44,143 nucleotides of DNA, taken from NCBI RefSeq assembly GCF_900111985.1, contig NZ_FOKI01000001.1, positions 190,296 through 234,438 of the forward strand, read 5' to 3'. Within the stretch, counting starts at the first letter, position 1, and each line of letters opens with the position of its first letter. Positions 1-7,180 of this stretch are shown here, piece after piece. The translations under genes and the position numbers were made by a program. Below the pieces are notes generated by a model. It was given only the letters and a program-made list of their open reading frames with translations. It made no database searches and had not been told where the DNA came from. The stretch comes from Clostridium frigidicarnis. Its GTDB lineage: Bacteria; Bacillota; Clostridia; Clostridiales; Clostridiaceae.

Positions 1-223
1 ATTTAAATACATCCTATGTTAAGGTTCAACCCGTAAAAATCTAATACAACTTCTTAATTAAGTAAATTTAAATACATCCTATGTTAAGGTTCAACCAGAT
101 AATTGTTTGGGTGCTGTAGGATTAAGAAAATTTAAATACATCCTATGTTAAGGTTCAACCGGTAATTCTATTTGCATTGTTAAGTGGTCAATAATTTAAA
201 TACATCCTATGTTAAGGTTCAAC
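1..223 (-). CRISPR. CRISPR array 1 (4 repeats visible, 3 spacers)
   Basis: Four identical 30-bp repeats lie at 1-30, 66-95, 130-159 and 194-223, with spacers of 35, 34 and 34 bp. On the minus strand the repeat begins GTTGAACCTTAACATAGG and ends GTATTTAAAT, the form known from clostridial type I-B systems. Transcription is inferred to be on the minus strand, because the sequence right of the array (224 onward) is shared with the flank of array 2 and looks like a leader. The window starts exactly on a repeat, so more units may lie to the left. No cas gene is present here. Confidence 0.95.
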
Positions 224-331
224 CACTGTAAAATCAAGGTTCCTATAATTAATGATATATCATAAAACCTCATAAATCAAGGATTCCTTTAAAAATTACC
301 AACCGATTCTAATTTTTTAGTTTTACATATT
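224..331 (-). promoter_or_regulatory. CRISPR leader 1
   Basis: This AT-rich, non-coding stretch abuts the last repeat of array 1. It aligns along its length with 770-879 beside array 2, including the identical block cactgtaaaatcaa next to the repeat and a shared ttttttagttttacatat block further out. Sequence conserved next to two arrays on the same side is the signature of a leader. It would hold the array promoter and the site of spacer insertion. Confidence 0.75.
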
Positions 332-377
332 AAAAAATCTACTACCCCCTTAAATTCAAAAGGGTTTAAGAGGTTTT
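332..377 (-). terminator. Intrinsic terminator upstream of leader 1
   Basis: On the minus strand a hairpin (arms 365-373 and 346-354, CCTCTTAAA with TTTAAGGGG) is followed by a T-run at about 332-337. It would stop transcripts coming from array 2 before they enter leader 1. The equivalent hairpin beside array 2 (880-924) differs in sequence but keeps the pairing. Confidence 0.65.
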
Positions 378-471
378 GTTTTAAAATACCGTTGGTAAAA
401 TATAATGTGAGCTTACTATTCAATAGATAATTTAATTAATTTGTCACTTGCCACTCTACAACTTGTCACTA

Positions 472-769
472 AAATAAGTACATCTCATGTTAAGGTTCAA
501 CTTTTCATCTATCAAATCTGAAATATATTTCTTATATTCATTTAAATACATCTCATGTTAAGGTTCAACTTATAAATTAAATCCTAAAGTAAATGGAGAA
601 ATGTCATTTAAATACATCTCATGTTAAGGTTCAACTTTTAAGTTTCAAGACATGGGAAGAATATATTATAAAATTTAAATACATCTCATGTTAAGGTTCA
701 ACTTAACTTAGAAGAAAAGGAATGGATTGCTTCAGCTAAATTTAAATACATCTCATGTTAAGGTTCAAC
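472..769 (-). CRISPR. CRISPR array 2 (5 repeats, 4 spacers)
   Basis: Repeats lie at 472-501, 540-569, 606-635, 673-702 and 740-769, with spacers of 38, 36, 37 and 37 bp. The repeat differs from array 1 by a short swap in the middle (tctcatg against tcctatg). The copy at 472-501 has three changes, all in its first seven bases; a worn repeat marks the leader-distal end, so the leader is on the right and the array reads on the minus strand. Spacer 703-739 has an open frame (reads LEEKEWIASAK), as expected for a protospacer taken from a coding region. Confidence 0.95.
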
Positions 770-879
770 CACTGTAAAATCAACATTCTTATAATCAATG
801 ATATACCCTAAACCCTTATAAATCAAGCACTTCTCTAAAAATTTACCAATCGATTCTGATTTTTTAGTTTTACATATTA
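770..879 (-). promoter_or_regulatory. CRISPR leader 2
   Basis: This stretch is homologous to 224-331 and begins at the first base after the last repeat. Similarity between the two flanks continues past the terminator (880-924) and fades near 990, just before the stop codon of the gene at 995-1255. The duplicated unit therefore runs from the array to the edge of that gene. Confidence 0.75.
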
Positions 880-924
880 AAAAGCCTCTTAAGCTCTTGA
901 ATTTAAAAGACTTTAAGGGGTTTT
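880..924 (-). terminator. Intrinsic terminator between the TIGR04076-type gene and leader 2
   Basis: On the minus strand the arm CCCCTTAAAG (911-920) pairs with CTTAAGAGG (885-893), and a T-run follows (880-883). It would end transcription of the minus-strand gene at 995-1255 and insulate the CRISPR leader. Confidence 0.7.
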
Positions 925-994
925 ATTTTGAAATACGGTTGGTAAACTATAATATAACTTTACTCTTAAATATATACTTTAACTAAATTGTTAC

Positions 995-1255
995 TTAACT
1001 ATTCTCTTCTTCTTCTACCTCTCCCAAAATAACAACTCTACCATTATCAGGACACTTCATCTCAAATTTCTTCGCTTTACAATTACCATAATCCAATGTA
1101 GCCCCATTTAAAAGAGCGTATACATTTGGATATATATTATTCCAAAGCTCATGACAAATAGGAGGACATATATCTTCAACAATAAAGACATCACCCTTCT
1201 TATGGTATCCGCTTCTACACTTACTTTCTTTTATAGTTAATTTTACTCTTGGCAT
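995..1255 (-). CDS. TIGR04076-type small cysteine-rich protein
   Basis: The 86-aa product has the layout I associate with the TIGR04076 family of short proteins of unknown function: an N-terminal MPRVKLTIKESKC block, then YHKKGDVFIVED, CPPICHELW, and a late KCPDNGRVV block, ending in an acidic tail (EEEEN). Cysteines at about 13, 30, 34, 59 and 68 could bind metal, but this is inference. The ATG is preceded by TAGGAG 8 bases upstream. The gene reads toward the CRISPR leader and is separated from it by the terminator at 880-924. No function is known, and a link to CRISPR is not shown; the neighbourhood may be chance. Confidence 0.8.
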   Translation of the reverse strand: MPRVKLTIKESKCRSGYHKKGDVFIVEDICPPICHELWNNIYPNVYALLNGATLDYGNCKAKKFEMKCPDNGRVVILGEVEEEENS

Positions 1256-1445
1256 AACTTTAACTCCTAACTCTTAATAATTTACTGTAATTCCAAACTA
1301 ATTTTTAATATACATTTATTTAAATCTATAAATTAAGAATTTTACATTGTTTTCTTAATATTCTATCATGTAAATTTAAGTTAAGGTAAGATACTAATTT
1401 CAAATAAAATGATTCTAATGCTAAAAATCATTTTATGCTAAAGAA

Positions 1446-1478
1446 AAAAAGAGATAAATTTAAAATTTACCTCTTTTT
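1446..1478. terminator. Symmetrical A/T-flanked hairpin
   Basis: The arms aaaaagagataaattt and aaatttacctcttttt pair over 16 positions with one G-T wobble. A-run on one side and T-run on the other make it a possible two-way terminator. It sits in a 700-base gene-free stretch (1256-1963). Confidence 0.5.
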
Positions 1479-1629
1479 AAATATAAAAACTAAATCAGGC
1501 TAGTCTAACTATGACCCTTTAGTATTTTATCTGCAAATTATGTAGTTTTTCTACAAATATTGTAACACTTACATTCCTTGAATTATATATCATTTTCCTT
1601 AACTTTAGGTTAACTTTTCTATAACCCAA

Positions 1630-1665
1630 CTTTTATCATAAACTTTTAAAAGTTTATGATAAAAG
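1630..1665. repeat. Perfect 36-bp palindrome
   Basis: cttttatcataaactttt is followed directly by its exact reverse complement, with no spacer. No gene abuts it and no clear T-run follows. It could be a strong terminator or cruciform, or a dimeric protein-binding site. Confidence 0.8.
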
Positions 1666-1753
1666 TATACTACATAGATATTCACTTTTCAATATTATTT
1701 TTAGTTTTTATAGAACGATCTTTTTAACTGACCTCATAAACTCTTTGTTTAAT

Positions 1754-1787
1754 AAAAAAAGCCCCAATACAAACATATATCAGGGGC
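1754..1787 (-). terminator. Terminator after the histidine importer operon
   Basis: On the minus strand GCCCC (1783-1787) pairs with GGGGC (1761-1765), flanked by extra T-A pairs, and a run of seven T follows (1754-1760). It lies about 180 bases past the end of the ATPase gene. Confidence 0.75.
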
Positions 1788-1963
1788 AACTCATTAAAAT
1801 TAAAATATTTTATTTAATTATCTATAAGGAATGTACTTTCTAAGTTTATCCTTAATAAGTACAATATATACTCAATTTTTATTCACGCATTTATTAGCTT
1901 AAAGTTTCATTATTAAATTGAATAATTTATATTGGACATACAAGTTAATATAAACTTATTTAC

Positions 1964-2632
1964 TTATACAATTATATTAAAAAACTCTTCTGATGATACA
2001 TTTCTTAAAATTCTACCATTATTTATTTCTATAATTCTAGAGGATACTTTTTTAGCGAAAATCATATCATGCGTTACTATAAGTATGCCAATACCCTCTT
2101 TAGATAATTCTTTTATTATTTCTCCTACCTCAAGTGTTAATTTGGGATCTAATGCTGAAGTTGGCTCATCAAAACATATGTATTTAGGTTTCATTGCTAA
2201 AACCCTAGCAATAGCAACTCTTTGTTTTTGTCCACCTGATAACTCACAAGGATAATTTTTAGCCTTATCCTCTATTGCTAGTGATTTAAGTATTTGAAAT
2301 GCTCTTTTTTCTGCTTCATATTTATCAATTTTAAGAACATTTATAGGTGCCTCAATTATATTTTGAAGAACAGTCATATGTGGAAACAAATTAAATCCTT
2401 GGAATACCATTCCTAAGTTTTTTCTTGTATCTTTATTTAATTCTTCTGAATCAATAAGAACATGTCCACTATCTACTTTTTCTAAACCACTTATTATTCT
2501 CATAGTTGTGGTCTTTCCTGCTCCTGATTCACCAATTAAGCTAACAATTTCTCCCCTGTTTATATTAAAGGTTATGTTTTCTAATACTTTTATACCTTTA
2601 AAACTTTTCTTTATATCTACAACTTGTAACAT
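1964..2632 (-). CDS. Polar amino-acid ABC importer, ATP-binding subunit (probably histidine)
   Basis: This 222-aa ATPase powers uptake through the permease encoded just upstream. It shows Walker A (GESGAGKTT, near residue 33), Q-loop (MVFQGFNLFP), signature (LSGGQKQR), Walker B (YICFDEPTSALD) and the H-loop (IVTHD), all in the usual order and with normal length for the GlnQ/HisP/ArtP group. The start has AGGAGG at 9-10 bases. It is the last gene of a three-gene operon (binding protein, permease, ATPase) with gaps of about 27-35 bases. The substrate call comes from the upstream T-box, which fits tRNA-His; the protein alone would support only 'polar amino acid'. Confidence 0.9.
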   Translation of the reverse strand: MLQVVDIKKSFKGIKVLENITFNINRGEIVSLIGESGAGKTTTMRIISGLEKVDSGHVLIDSEELNKDTRKNLGMVFQGFNLFPHMTVLQNIIEAPINVLKIDKYEAEKRAFQILKSLAIEDKAKNYPCELSGGQKQRVAIARVLAMKPKYICFDEPTSALDPKLTLEVGEIIKELSKEGIGILIVTHDMIFAKKVSSRIIEINNGRILRNVSSEEFFNIIV

Positions 2633-2659
2633 ATGATTTTCCTCCTATTAATTATTGTA

Positions 2660-3301
2660 TTAGTTATAGTAACTGTATCTTTTTTCTAAGATTTTAAGAG
2701 CTTTTGATAGAATAGAAATTGTTATTAAATACATTGCCCCAGCTGCAAGTAGAGGAATAATTGATGCCTCTCTATTGCTTGCTATTTTTCCTACTCTTAA
2801 AAGTTCTGAAATTCCAACAACATAAACTAATGATGTATCTTTTACTAAGGTTACTATCTCATTTGTAATAGCTGGTAAAACCTTTTTTATCGTTTGAGGT
2901 ATTATAATTTTTCTTAAAGTATATCCTTTCGAAAAACCTAACATATGAGCTGCTTCATATTGTCCATCATCTATATCTTCTATTCCACCTCTAAATATTT
3001 CTCCAAAATATGCTCCATAGTTTAAAACAAATGCTATAATGGCTGCCTCAAATCTACCTAACCTTATACCAACTAACGGTAGTCCAAAGAATATCACTAC
3101 AAGTTGTAATAAAAGTGGCGTACCTCTCATTATCATGACATAAAAACTGCTTATTCCATTTAATAATTTATTTTTACTTATTCTTCCTAGTGAAACTATT
3201 ATGCCTAAGGGAATTGAAAGTATTATAGTTATAAAAAACACCCTTAAAGTTTCCATTAATCCATCTATTAAAGCTGGCATCAAATTATATATTAAATCCA
3301 T
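2660..3301 (-). CDS. Polar amino-acid ABC importer, permease subunit (probably histidine)
   Basis: The 213-aa protein is an integral membrane permease of the HisM/GlnP family. Hydrophobic stretches alternate with the loop that docks onto the ATPase (EAAHMLGFSKGYTLRKIIIPQ, here split as the EAA motif near residues 138-158). The motif RGTPLLLQL near residue 60 is typical of the family. The start has TAGGAGG upstream. It sits between the binding protein and the ATPase in one operon and probably forms a homodimer, since only one permease gene is present. Confidence 0.92.
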   Translation of the reverse strand: MDLIYNLMPALIDGLMETLRVFFITIILSIPLGIIVSLGRISKNKLLNGISSFYVMIMRGTPLLLQLVVIFFGLPLVGIRLGRFEAAIIAFVLNYGAYFGEIFRGGIEDIDDGQYEAAHMLGFSKGYTLRKIIIPQTIKKVLPAITNEIVTLVKDTSLVYVVGISELLRVGKIASNREASIIPLLAAGAMYLITISILSKALKILEKRYSYYN

Positions 3302-3336
3302 TATGTATTCCTCCTAACCCTTTGTTTCTTTAATTA

Positions 3337-4122
3337 TTATTCAATATTGGTTATATCTTCTTTAAACCATTTATTTGATATTTCCTTTATTGTTCCATGT
3401 TCCTTTAATTCTAACAATGCATTGTTAATCTTATCTTTTAGTATGTCATCACCCTTTCTTAATCCTACGCTATATAATTCCTTACCAAAATCATCATCTA
3501 AAACCTTAAACTTTTCTTTTCCTATTTTGCTTATATAGTATCTAGCCATTATTTCATCAGCTACAATAGCATCACTTCTATGGGACTCTAAATCCATAAA
3601 TGCATCATTATTGCTTTCAAATAAAATAAGTTCTCCTTTTTTAAACGTTTTAATCATATCTTTATCCTTTTCCACTGCCTCTTGGGAACTTGATTCAGCT
3701 TGAACTGCAACTGCTTTTCCCTTTAAATCATCTTTATCTTTAATATTAGAATCTTTTAATGTAATTATGACTTGTCTATTTTTTAAATATTCCTTAGTAA
3801 AATCCACCTGCCCTTTTCTTTCTTCTGTTATAGAATATCCATTCCATATAACATCAATATTTCCGCTGTCTAGTTCCATCTCCTTCATTGACCAATCTAT
3901 TGGTTGGAACTCCACATTATAGCCAATATTTCCACCTACTGCTTTTGCTAAATCAACATCAAATCCTACTATTTCTCCATTACTATCCTTAAAACCCATA
4001 GGTACAAAAGTATCATCAAGACCTACTATTATGGTGTTTTCTAAGGTTTCTCTTTCATCACCACAGAATGTGATTAAAACAGGTGTTAGTATTAAACATA
4101 GTATTAGTATTATTTTTTTCAA
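3337..4122 (-). CDS. Amino-acid ABC importer, substrate-binding lipoprotein (probably histidine)
   Basis: The 261-aa protein has a short signal sequence with a possible lipobox ending at Cys20 (ITFC, a weak match), then the SBP_bac_3 fold: VGLDDTFVPMGF, GFDVDLAKAVG, IDVIWNGYSITEER and the C-terminal LKEHGTIKEISNKWF. It would capture the amino acid outside the membrane and deliver it to the permease. It is the first gene after the T-box leader, with about 120 bases between the leader terminator and the start codon. GGGGGAA precedes the ATG. Histidine as substrate is inferred from the T-box. Confidence 0.9.
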   Translation of the reverse strand: MKKIILILCLILTPVLITFCGDERETLENTIIVGLDDTFVPMGFKDSNGEIVGFDVDLAKAVGGNIGYNVEFQPIDWSMKEMELDSGNIDVIWNGYSITEERKGQVDFTKEYLKNRQVIITLKDSNIKDKDDLKGKAVAVQAESSSQEAVEKDKDMIKTFKKGELILFESNNDAFMDLESHRSDAIVADEIMARYYISKIGKEKFKVLDDDFGKELYSVGLRKGDDILKDKINNALLELKEHGTIKEISNKWFKEDITNIE

Positions 4123-4242
4123 AACAATTCCCCCTTTTCTAAAGTTAATCTTTCCTCTTGTAATTTTGTTACAACTACTCTTTTTAACTTGCTTGTAAAT
4201 TATAAATCTTGTTTATTTAACTTATTACTTAATTTTCAACAC

Positions 4243-4555
4243 AAAAAAACTTCCGCCCTAAGCTATTAACTTAAAGGACGAAAGTATAAAATTCTCACGT
4301 GTTCCCACCTTGATTTACTAATTAGTCACCTAATCAGCCTCATAGAGTACGTCAAATTACTTAATGTTTATATCCATTGAAATTTGATTATACCCTGGCA
4401 CTATAACGGGTGCACCCGAATGCAGTCTACTTCCATTTAGGTTTCGATGATTAACTCCAAGATGTGTTCAAAATGATTTCTTTTGCCCCTCTCACCATCC
4501 GGGAACTCTCTGTAAAAGTTCTTCATCTTTACTATTTCTTTTCATCGTTTTTTAA
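4243..4555 (-). promoter_or_regulatory. T-box riboswitch, predicted tRNA-His responsive
   Basis: On the minus strand the parts appear in order. A specifier loop opens with AGTA. An AAGATGA/TCATTTT helix closes it above and AAGA/TCTT below. The AGAGAG and GGTGAGAGG apical motifs follow. On the far side stands GAA-CAC-A, with the specifier CAC (His) at 4464-4466. The antiterminator bulge reads GGTGGGAAC (4296-4310). A terminator hairpin at about 4249-4288 ends in seven T. The bulge base after TGG is G, which would pair with discriminator C73, the unusual base of bacterial tRNA-His. Specifier and discriminator thus agree. Confidence 0.92.
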
Positions 4556-4571
4556 TTTTATGTTTTTTTAC

Positions 4572-4600
4572 AGTTTACTATGCTAAAGTGCTAAAGTCAA
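4572..4600 (-). promoter_or_regulatory. Promoter of the T-box(His) operon
   Basis: On the minus strand TTGACT (4595-4600) is followed by 17 bases and TAAACT (4572-4577). Transcription would start near 4565, just ahead of the first T-box helix. Confidence 0.6.
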
Positions 4601-4651
4601 TATTTATTTATTAATTTTTAAAATGCAAATACAAAATAGCTATATTTTTAT

Positions 4652-4696
4652 AAAAAAAGTAGAAATGCTCACTTTCTATTGAACACCTCTACTTTT
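4652..4696 (-). terminator. Terminator after the nitroreductase gene
   Basis: On the minus strand AAAAGTAGA pairs with TCTACTTTT over nine bases and a T-run follows (4652-4658). Confidence 0.7.
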
Positions 4697-4747
4697 ATCA
4701 TCTTTAACTCAATATAAACCAACTTTTTCAATTATATATCATTAAGA

Positions 4748-5314
4748 TTATCTTATATAATTTACTTTATTTTTCTTTCTTTCAGGGGGATTTACATTCT
4801 CTATCTTTTTGTATCCAACTGAAATAGAGTGCATAACTTTATATTCTTCTGGTATACCACATTTTTCTCTATATACGTTTCCTACTTCTGGATCTGAAAA
4901 TAATGATGCTACTGTACCAATCCAACAAGTACCTATTGATAAGCTTTCTGCTACTAACAACATGTTTTGAACTGCTGCACTGGTATCTTCCATAGGAGTT
5001 ATAGCTTTTTCATTACCTGAAATTAGTATTACTGTAGGTGCGTTATAGAATATATGAAGCTTTTCATTTTCACCCAACTTTCTGATATATTCATTTTCTG
5101 ATTTTGATAATATGGTTTTAGTTTTATCGCTTATTTCTTTTGTTAATTCTTTATTTTGAATTACTGTAAAATGCCATGCTTGTTCATTTGTTCCACTAGG
5201 TGCCCAAATCCCTCCTTCTAAAATAGTTTCAAGTTCTTCTTCTTTTATTTGGTCTTCTTTGTATGATCTAATGCTTCTTCTCTCTTTTACTACTTCTAGA
5301 ATATCTTTTGTCAT
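4748..5314 (-). CDS. Nitroreductase-family FMN flavoprotein
   Basis: The 188-aa protein belongs to the NAD(P)H:FMN nitroreductase family. It shows the N-terminal FMN phosphate-binding motif ERRSIRSY, the APSGTNEQ/WHF block and the C-terminal SVGY segment. Such enzymes reduce nitro or quinone compounds or related small molecules; the true substrate cannot be read here. The start at 5314 is chosen because AAAGGGGAC lies 6-7 bases before it; the ATG six codons earlier overlaps that ribosome site. The gene stands alone, between its own terminator and a gene-poor stretch. Confidence 0.88.
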   Translation of the reverse strand: MTKDILEVVKERRSIRSYKEDQIKEEELETILEGGIWAPSGTNEQAWHFTVIQNKELTKEISDKTKTILSKSENEYIRKLGENEKLHIFYNAPTVILISGNEKAITPMEDTSAAVQNMLLVAESLSIGTCWIGTVASLFSDPEVGNVYREKCGIPEEYKVMHSISVGYKKIENVNPPERKKNKVNYIR

Positions 5315-5440
5315 AATATAGTCCCCTTTCAATAAAGTTTTCCGTTTTATCTTTTACTATTATTTATGATTTATTCTTTGGGTAATCTTTATTTTTCAAT
5401 TATATCCTTCAACTTTTGAATTTGAGCATATTTAACCTTT

Positions 5441-5593
5441 TTATAACGTATTCTCTAAGTTGTTTTTGTATAATTTTAATAATGCCCCTTGAATAAAAGG
5501 AATCATTAAGAAAAAGTAGGTTATATTCTTAGAAGAAATAAACATAATAAATAAAATGATTATAATTCCATAATTTACATTTTTGAAATTCAT
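5441..5593 (-). CDS. 50-aa membrane peptide, unrecognised
   Basis: An open frame of 50 codons begins with ATG at 5591-5593, preceded by a near-perfect AAGGAGG nine bases upstream. The product (starts MNFKNVNYG, ends NNLENTL) has two hydrophobic stretches, about residues 9-20 and 26-40, split by a short SSKN turn, so it could form a two-helix hairpin in the membrane. It reads in the same direction as the MerR-family gene 173 bases upstream and may be its co-transcribed partner. I do not recognise the family. Confidence 0.6.
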   Translation of the reverse strand: MNFKNVNYGIIIILFIMFISSKNITYFFLMIPFIQGALLKLYKNNLENTL

Positions 5594-5766
5594 AAACTGA
5601 TGCCTCCTTCTGAAATTTATATTATGTGTAAATATTTAACATTTATATAATATTCATATGTATAACTTGTCTCATAATATTAATTTAAAAATCCACCTGA
5701 ACATTAATATGGATTTACCTATGGTTATATAAACAAGAAGAGTATGCTTCAAACTACTTATTATAC

Positions 5767-6723
5767 TTACTCTGCCAAAGCTACTAAATTCCCAAAGAAC
5801 TCCTCTAAACTTACCCCAAATTCATTTTTCATTTCGTCACTTGCTTCTTTATTTATTTCCCTACCTATCTCTCTATACCTTTTATAGTCAGCATTCAAAA
5901 TTTCTAAATATATATCAAAAGTATTATCCATTCCTCCAATACCATTTAGTATGTTCTTAGATTTGGCAAGAGATTCAACAATATTTTTTTTAAGCTCCTC
6001 ATTTTCATTTATAGATTTTACAAATGAAATAATATCTTTTTTATATTTTTCCTTTAAACTACTATCTCCACTTAAAAGATTTAACATGTTGTTTTTGGAT
6101 TCTTCGTTATAGTCTTTAATTTTATCAATATCTATGCTACTCATACCTTTTATAAATGTATTATTATCGTCTAACTCATCTAAATCATCCAAGAACTCTA
6201 CAAGCTTTAACCATACATCTTTCTTTTCATTATTATCTATAGTAATGTTCAAAAATGGTTCATAGCAACTTACAAATATCTCCCCAAAGGTTCCTGGAAA
6301 GATTCTTATTAAAGTATTTGATATTAACTCCTTTTTTTCAGTTATAGAAAGTTCTAATGTTTCTCTTAGTGTCCTAACTTGTTCGCCAACACTATAATAA
6401 TCCTTTGTTTCTTTGTTAATAATACTGCTAATAATAAGTTTGGTTTTTTCTAGGTTACTTATAGTTTCAGTCACTTTTTTTAGAGTATCATCCATAATTT
6501 CATGGATACATTTATTTCCCTCTACTAAACACTTTATTTCACTTATTGGTATTTCTATAGCTCTTAATGCACCAATTAAATTAAGTTTTACAATATCATT
6601 ATCTGTATATTCTCTATAGTTGTTAACATTATTTTTAAAAGGATTAATTAAACCCTCACTCTCATAATACTTAATAGCTTTTTTTGTTAATCTAGTCTTT
6701 TCGGATACGACTTTAATATTCAT
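5767..6723 (-). CDS. MerR-family regulator with a large C-terminal sensor domain
   Basis: The 318-aa protein begins with a MerR winged helix-turn-helix (KVVSEKTRLTKKAIKYYE, then NNYREYTDNDI, residues 1-70), followed by a coiled dimerisation helix (to about 115) and some 200 residues of acidic, helical sequence that would sense an effector. No metal-binding cysteine cluster is visible, so a small-molecule or drug sensor is more likely than a metal sensor. The start at 6723 is chosen because GGAGG lies eight bases before it; an upstream in-frame TTG overlaps that site. The gene's own promoter has the 19-bp spacer with central dyad typical of MerR targets (6770-6800), so it probably controls itself. 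Confidence 0.85.
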   Translation of the reverse strand: MNIKVVSEKTRLTKKAIKYYESEGLINPFKNNVNNYREYTDNDIVKLNLIGALRAIEIPISEIKCLVEGNKCIHEIMDDTLKKVTETISNLEKTKLIISSIINKETKDYYSVGEQVRTLRETLELSITEKKELISNTLIRIFPGTFGEIFVSCYEPFLNITIDNNEKKDVWLKLVEFLDDLDELDDNNTFIKGMSSIDIDKIKDYNEESKNNMLNLLSGDSSLKEKYKKDIISFVKSINENEELKKNIVESLAKSKNILNGIGGMDNTFDIYLEILNADYKRYREIGREINKEASDEMKNEFGVSLEEFFGNLVALAE

Positions 6724-6769
6724 AAATAAAACCTCCAATAAAATTAAAAGTTAGCTAACCTTTAATTTA

Positions 6770-6800
6770 ACTATAATGGTACCTGTAAGGTACAAGTCAA
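6770..6800 (-). promoter_or_regulatory. MerR-type promoter with operator dyad in a 19-bp spacer
   Basis: On the minus strand TTGACT (6795-6800) and TATAGT (6770-6775) are 19 bases apart instead of 17. The spacer holds the dyad GTACCT-tac-AGGTAC. A second perfect palindrome, gttagctaac (6750-6759), lies between the -10 box and the ribosome site. Confidence 0.8.
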
Positions 6801-6860
6801 TGATTTTTTATAAAGCCAAAAAATATTTATAATATATATCTTGATTCCTAAGGCCATACA

Positions 6861-6900
6861 TAAGGCACATGAAAGAAAATAACAAGTCAAATGTGCCTAA
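6861..6900 (+). repeat. Dispersed element, copy A (short form)
   Basis: taaggcacat, gaaagaaaataacaagtcaa and atgtgcctaa follow each other. The ends are inverted (AGGCACAT/ATGTGCCT). This copy has only the left half of the central hairpin; the rightward partner seen in the other copies is missing. Confidence 0.75.
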
Positions 6901-7051
6901 ACTTAACAACTACTTTTAATTTTATTTAACTTACATATTTATGATTATAAAATACCATACCAATAATGTCTAATTCTTTATATAAAAAGAATTTGAATTA
7001 AATCTTAGCATTAATAAAACTGTCCTCTCTTGTAAATTATCAGTAGAAATT

Positions 7052-7089
7052 CATTGCACAAAGTTATAATTTTATTACAACATTGCACA
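7052..7089. repeat. Direct repeat CATTGCACA upstream of oleate hydratase
   Basis: CATTGCACA occurs at 7052-7060 and 7081-7089, 29 bases apart, about three helix turns. It lies 90-130 bases before the oleate hydratase start and may be a regulator site, possibly for the TetR protein at 8944-9516. The rest of 6901-7180 shows nothing clear. Confidence 0.4.
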
Positions 7090-7180
7090 TTTAATGAAAT
7101 TTGATTATTTATTTTTTCCTCTAATTGCTTTACCTTAATATTAGAAATACATTATAACTAACAATTAGGAGGGTAAATTT

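Noticed and set aside
1-1255. Cas genes or a full CRISPR-Cas locus in the window
   Set aside because: No ORF here resembles Cas proteins; only arrays, leaders and one TIGR04076-type gene are present.
1932-2255. Plus-strand ORF of 107 codons over the ATPase gene
   Set aside because: It is the antisense shadow of a clear ABC ATPase, with no ribosome site or family match.
4464-4469. Threonine (ACA) as specifier of the first T-box
   Set aside because: Shifting the frame by one gives ACA followed by U, but a purine normally follows the specifier. CAC followed by A fits, and the G in the antiterminator matches C73 of tRNA-His.
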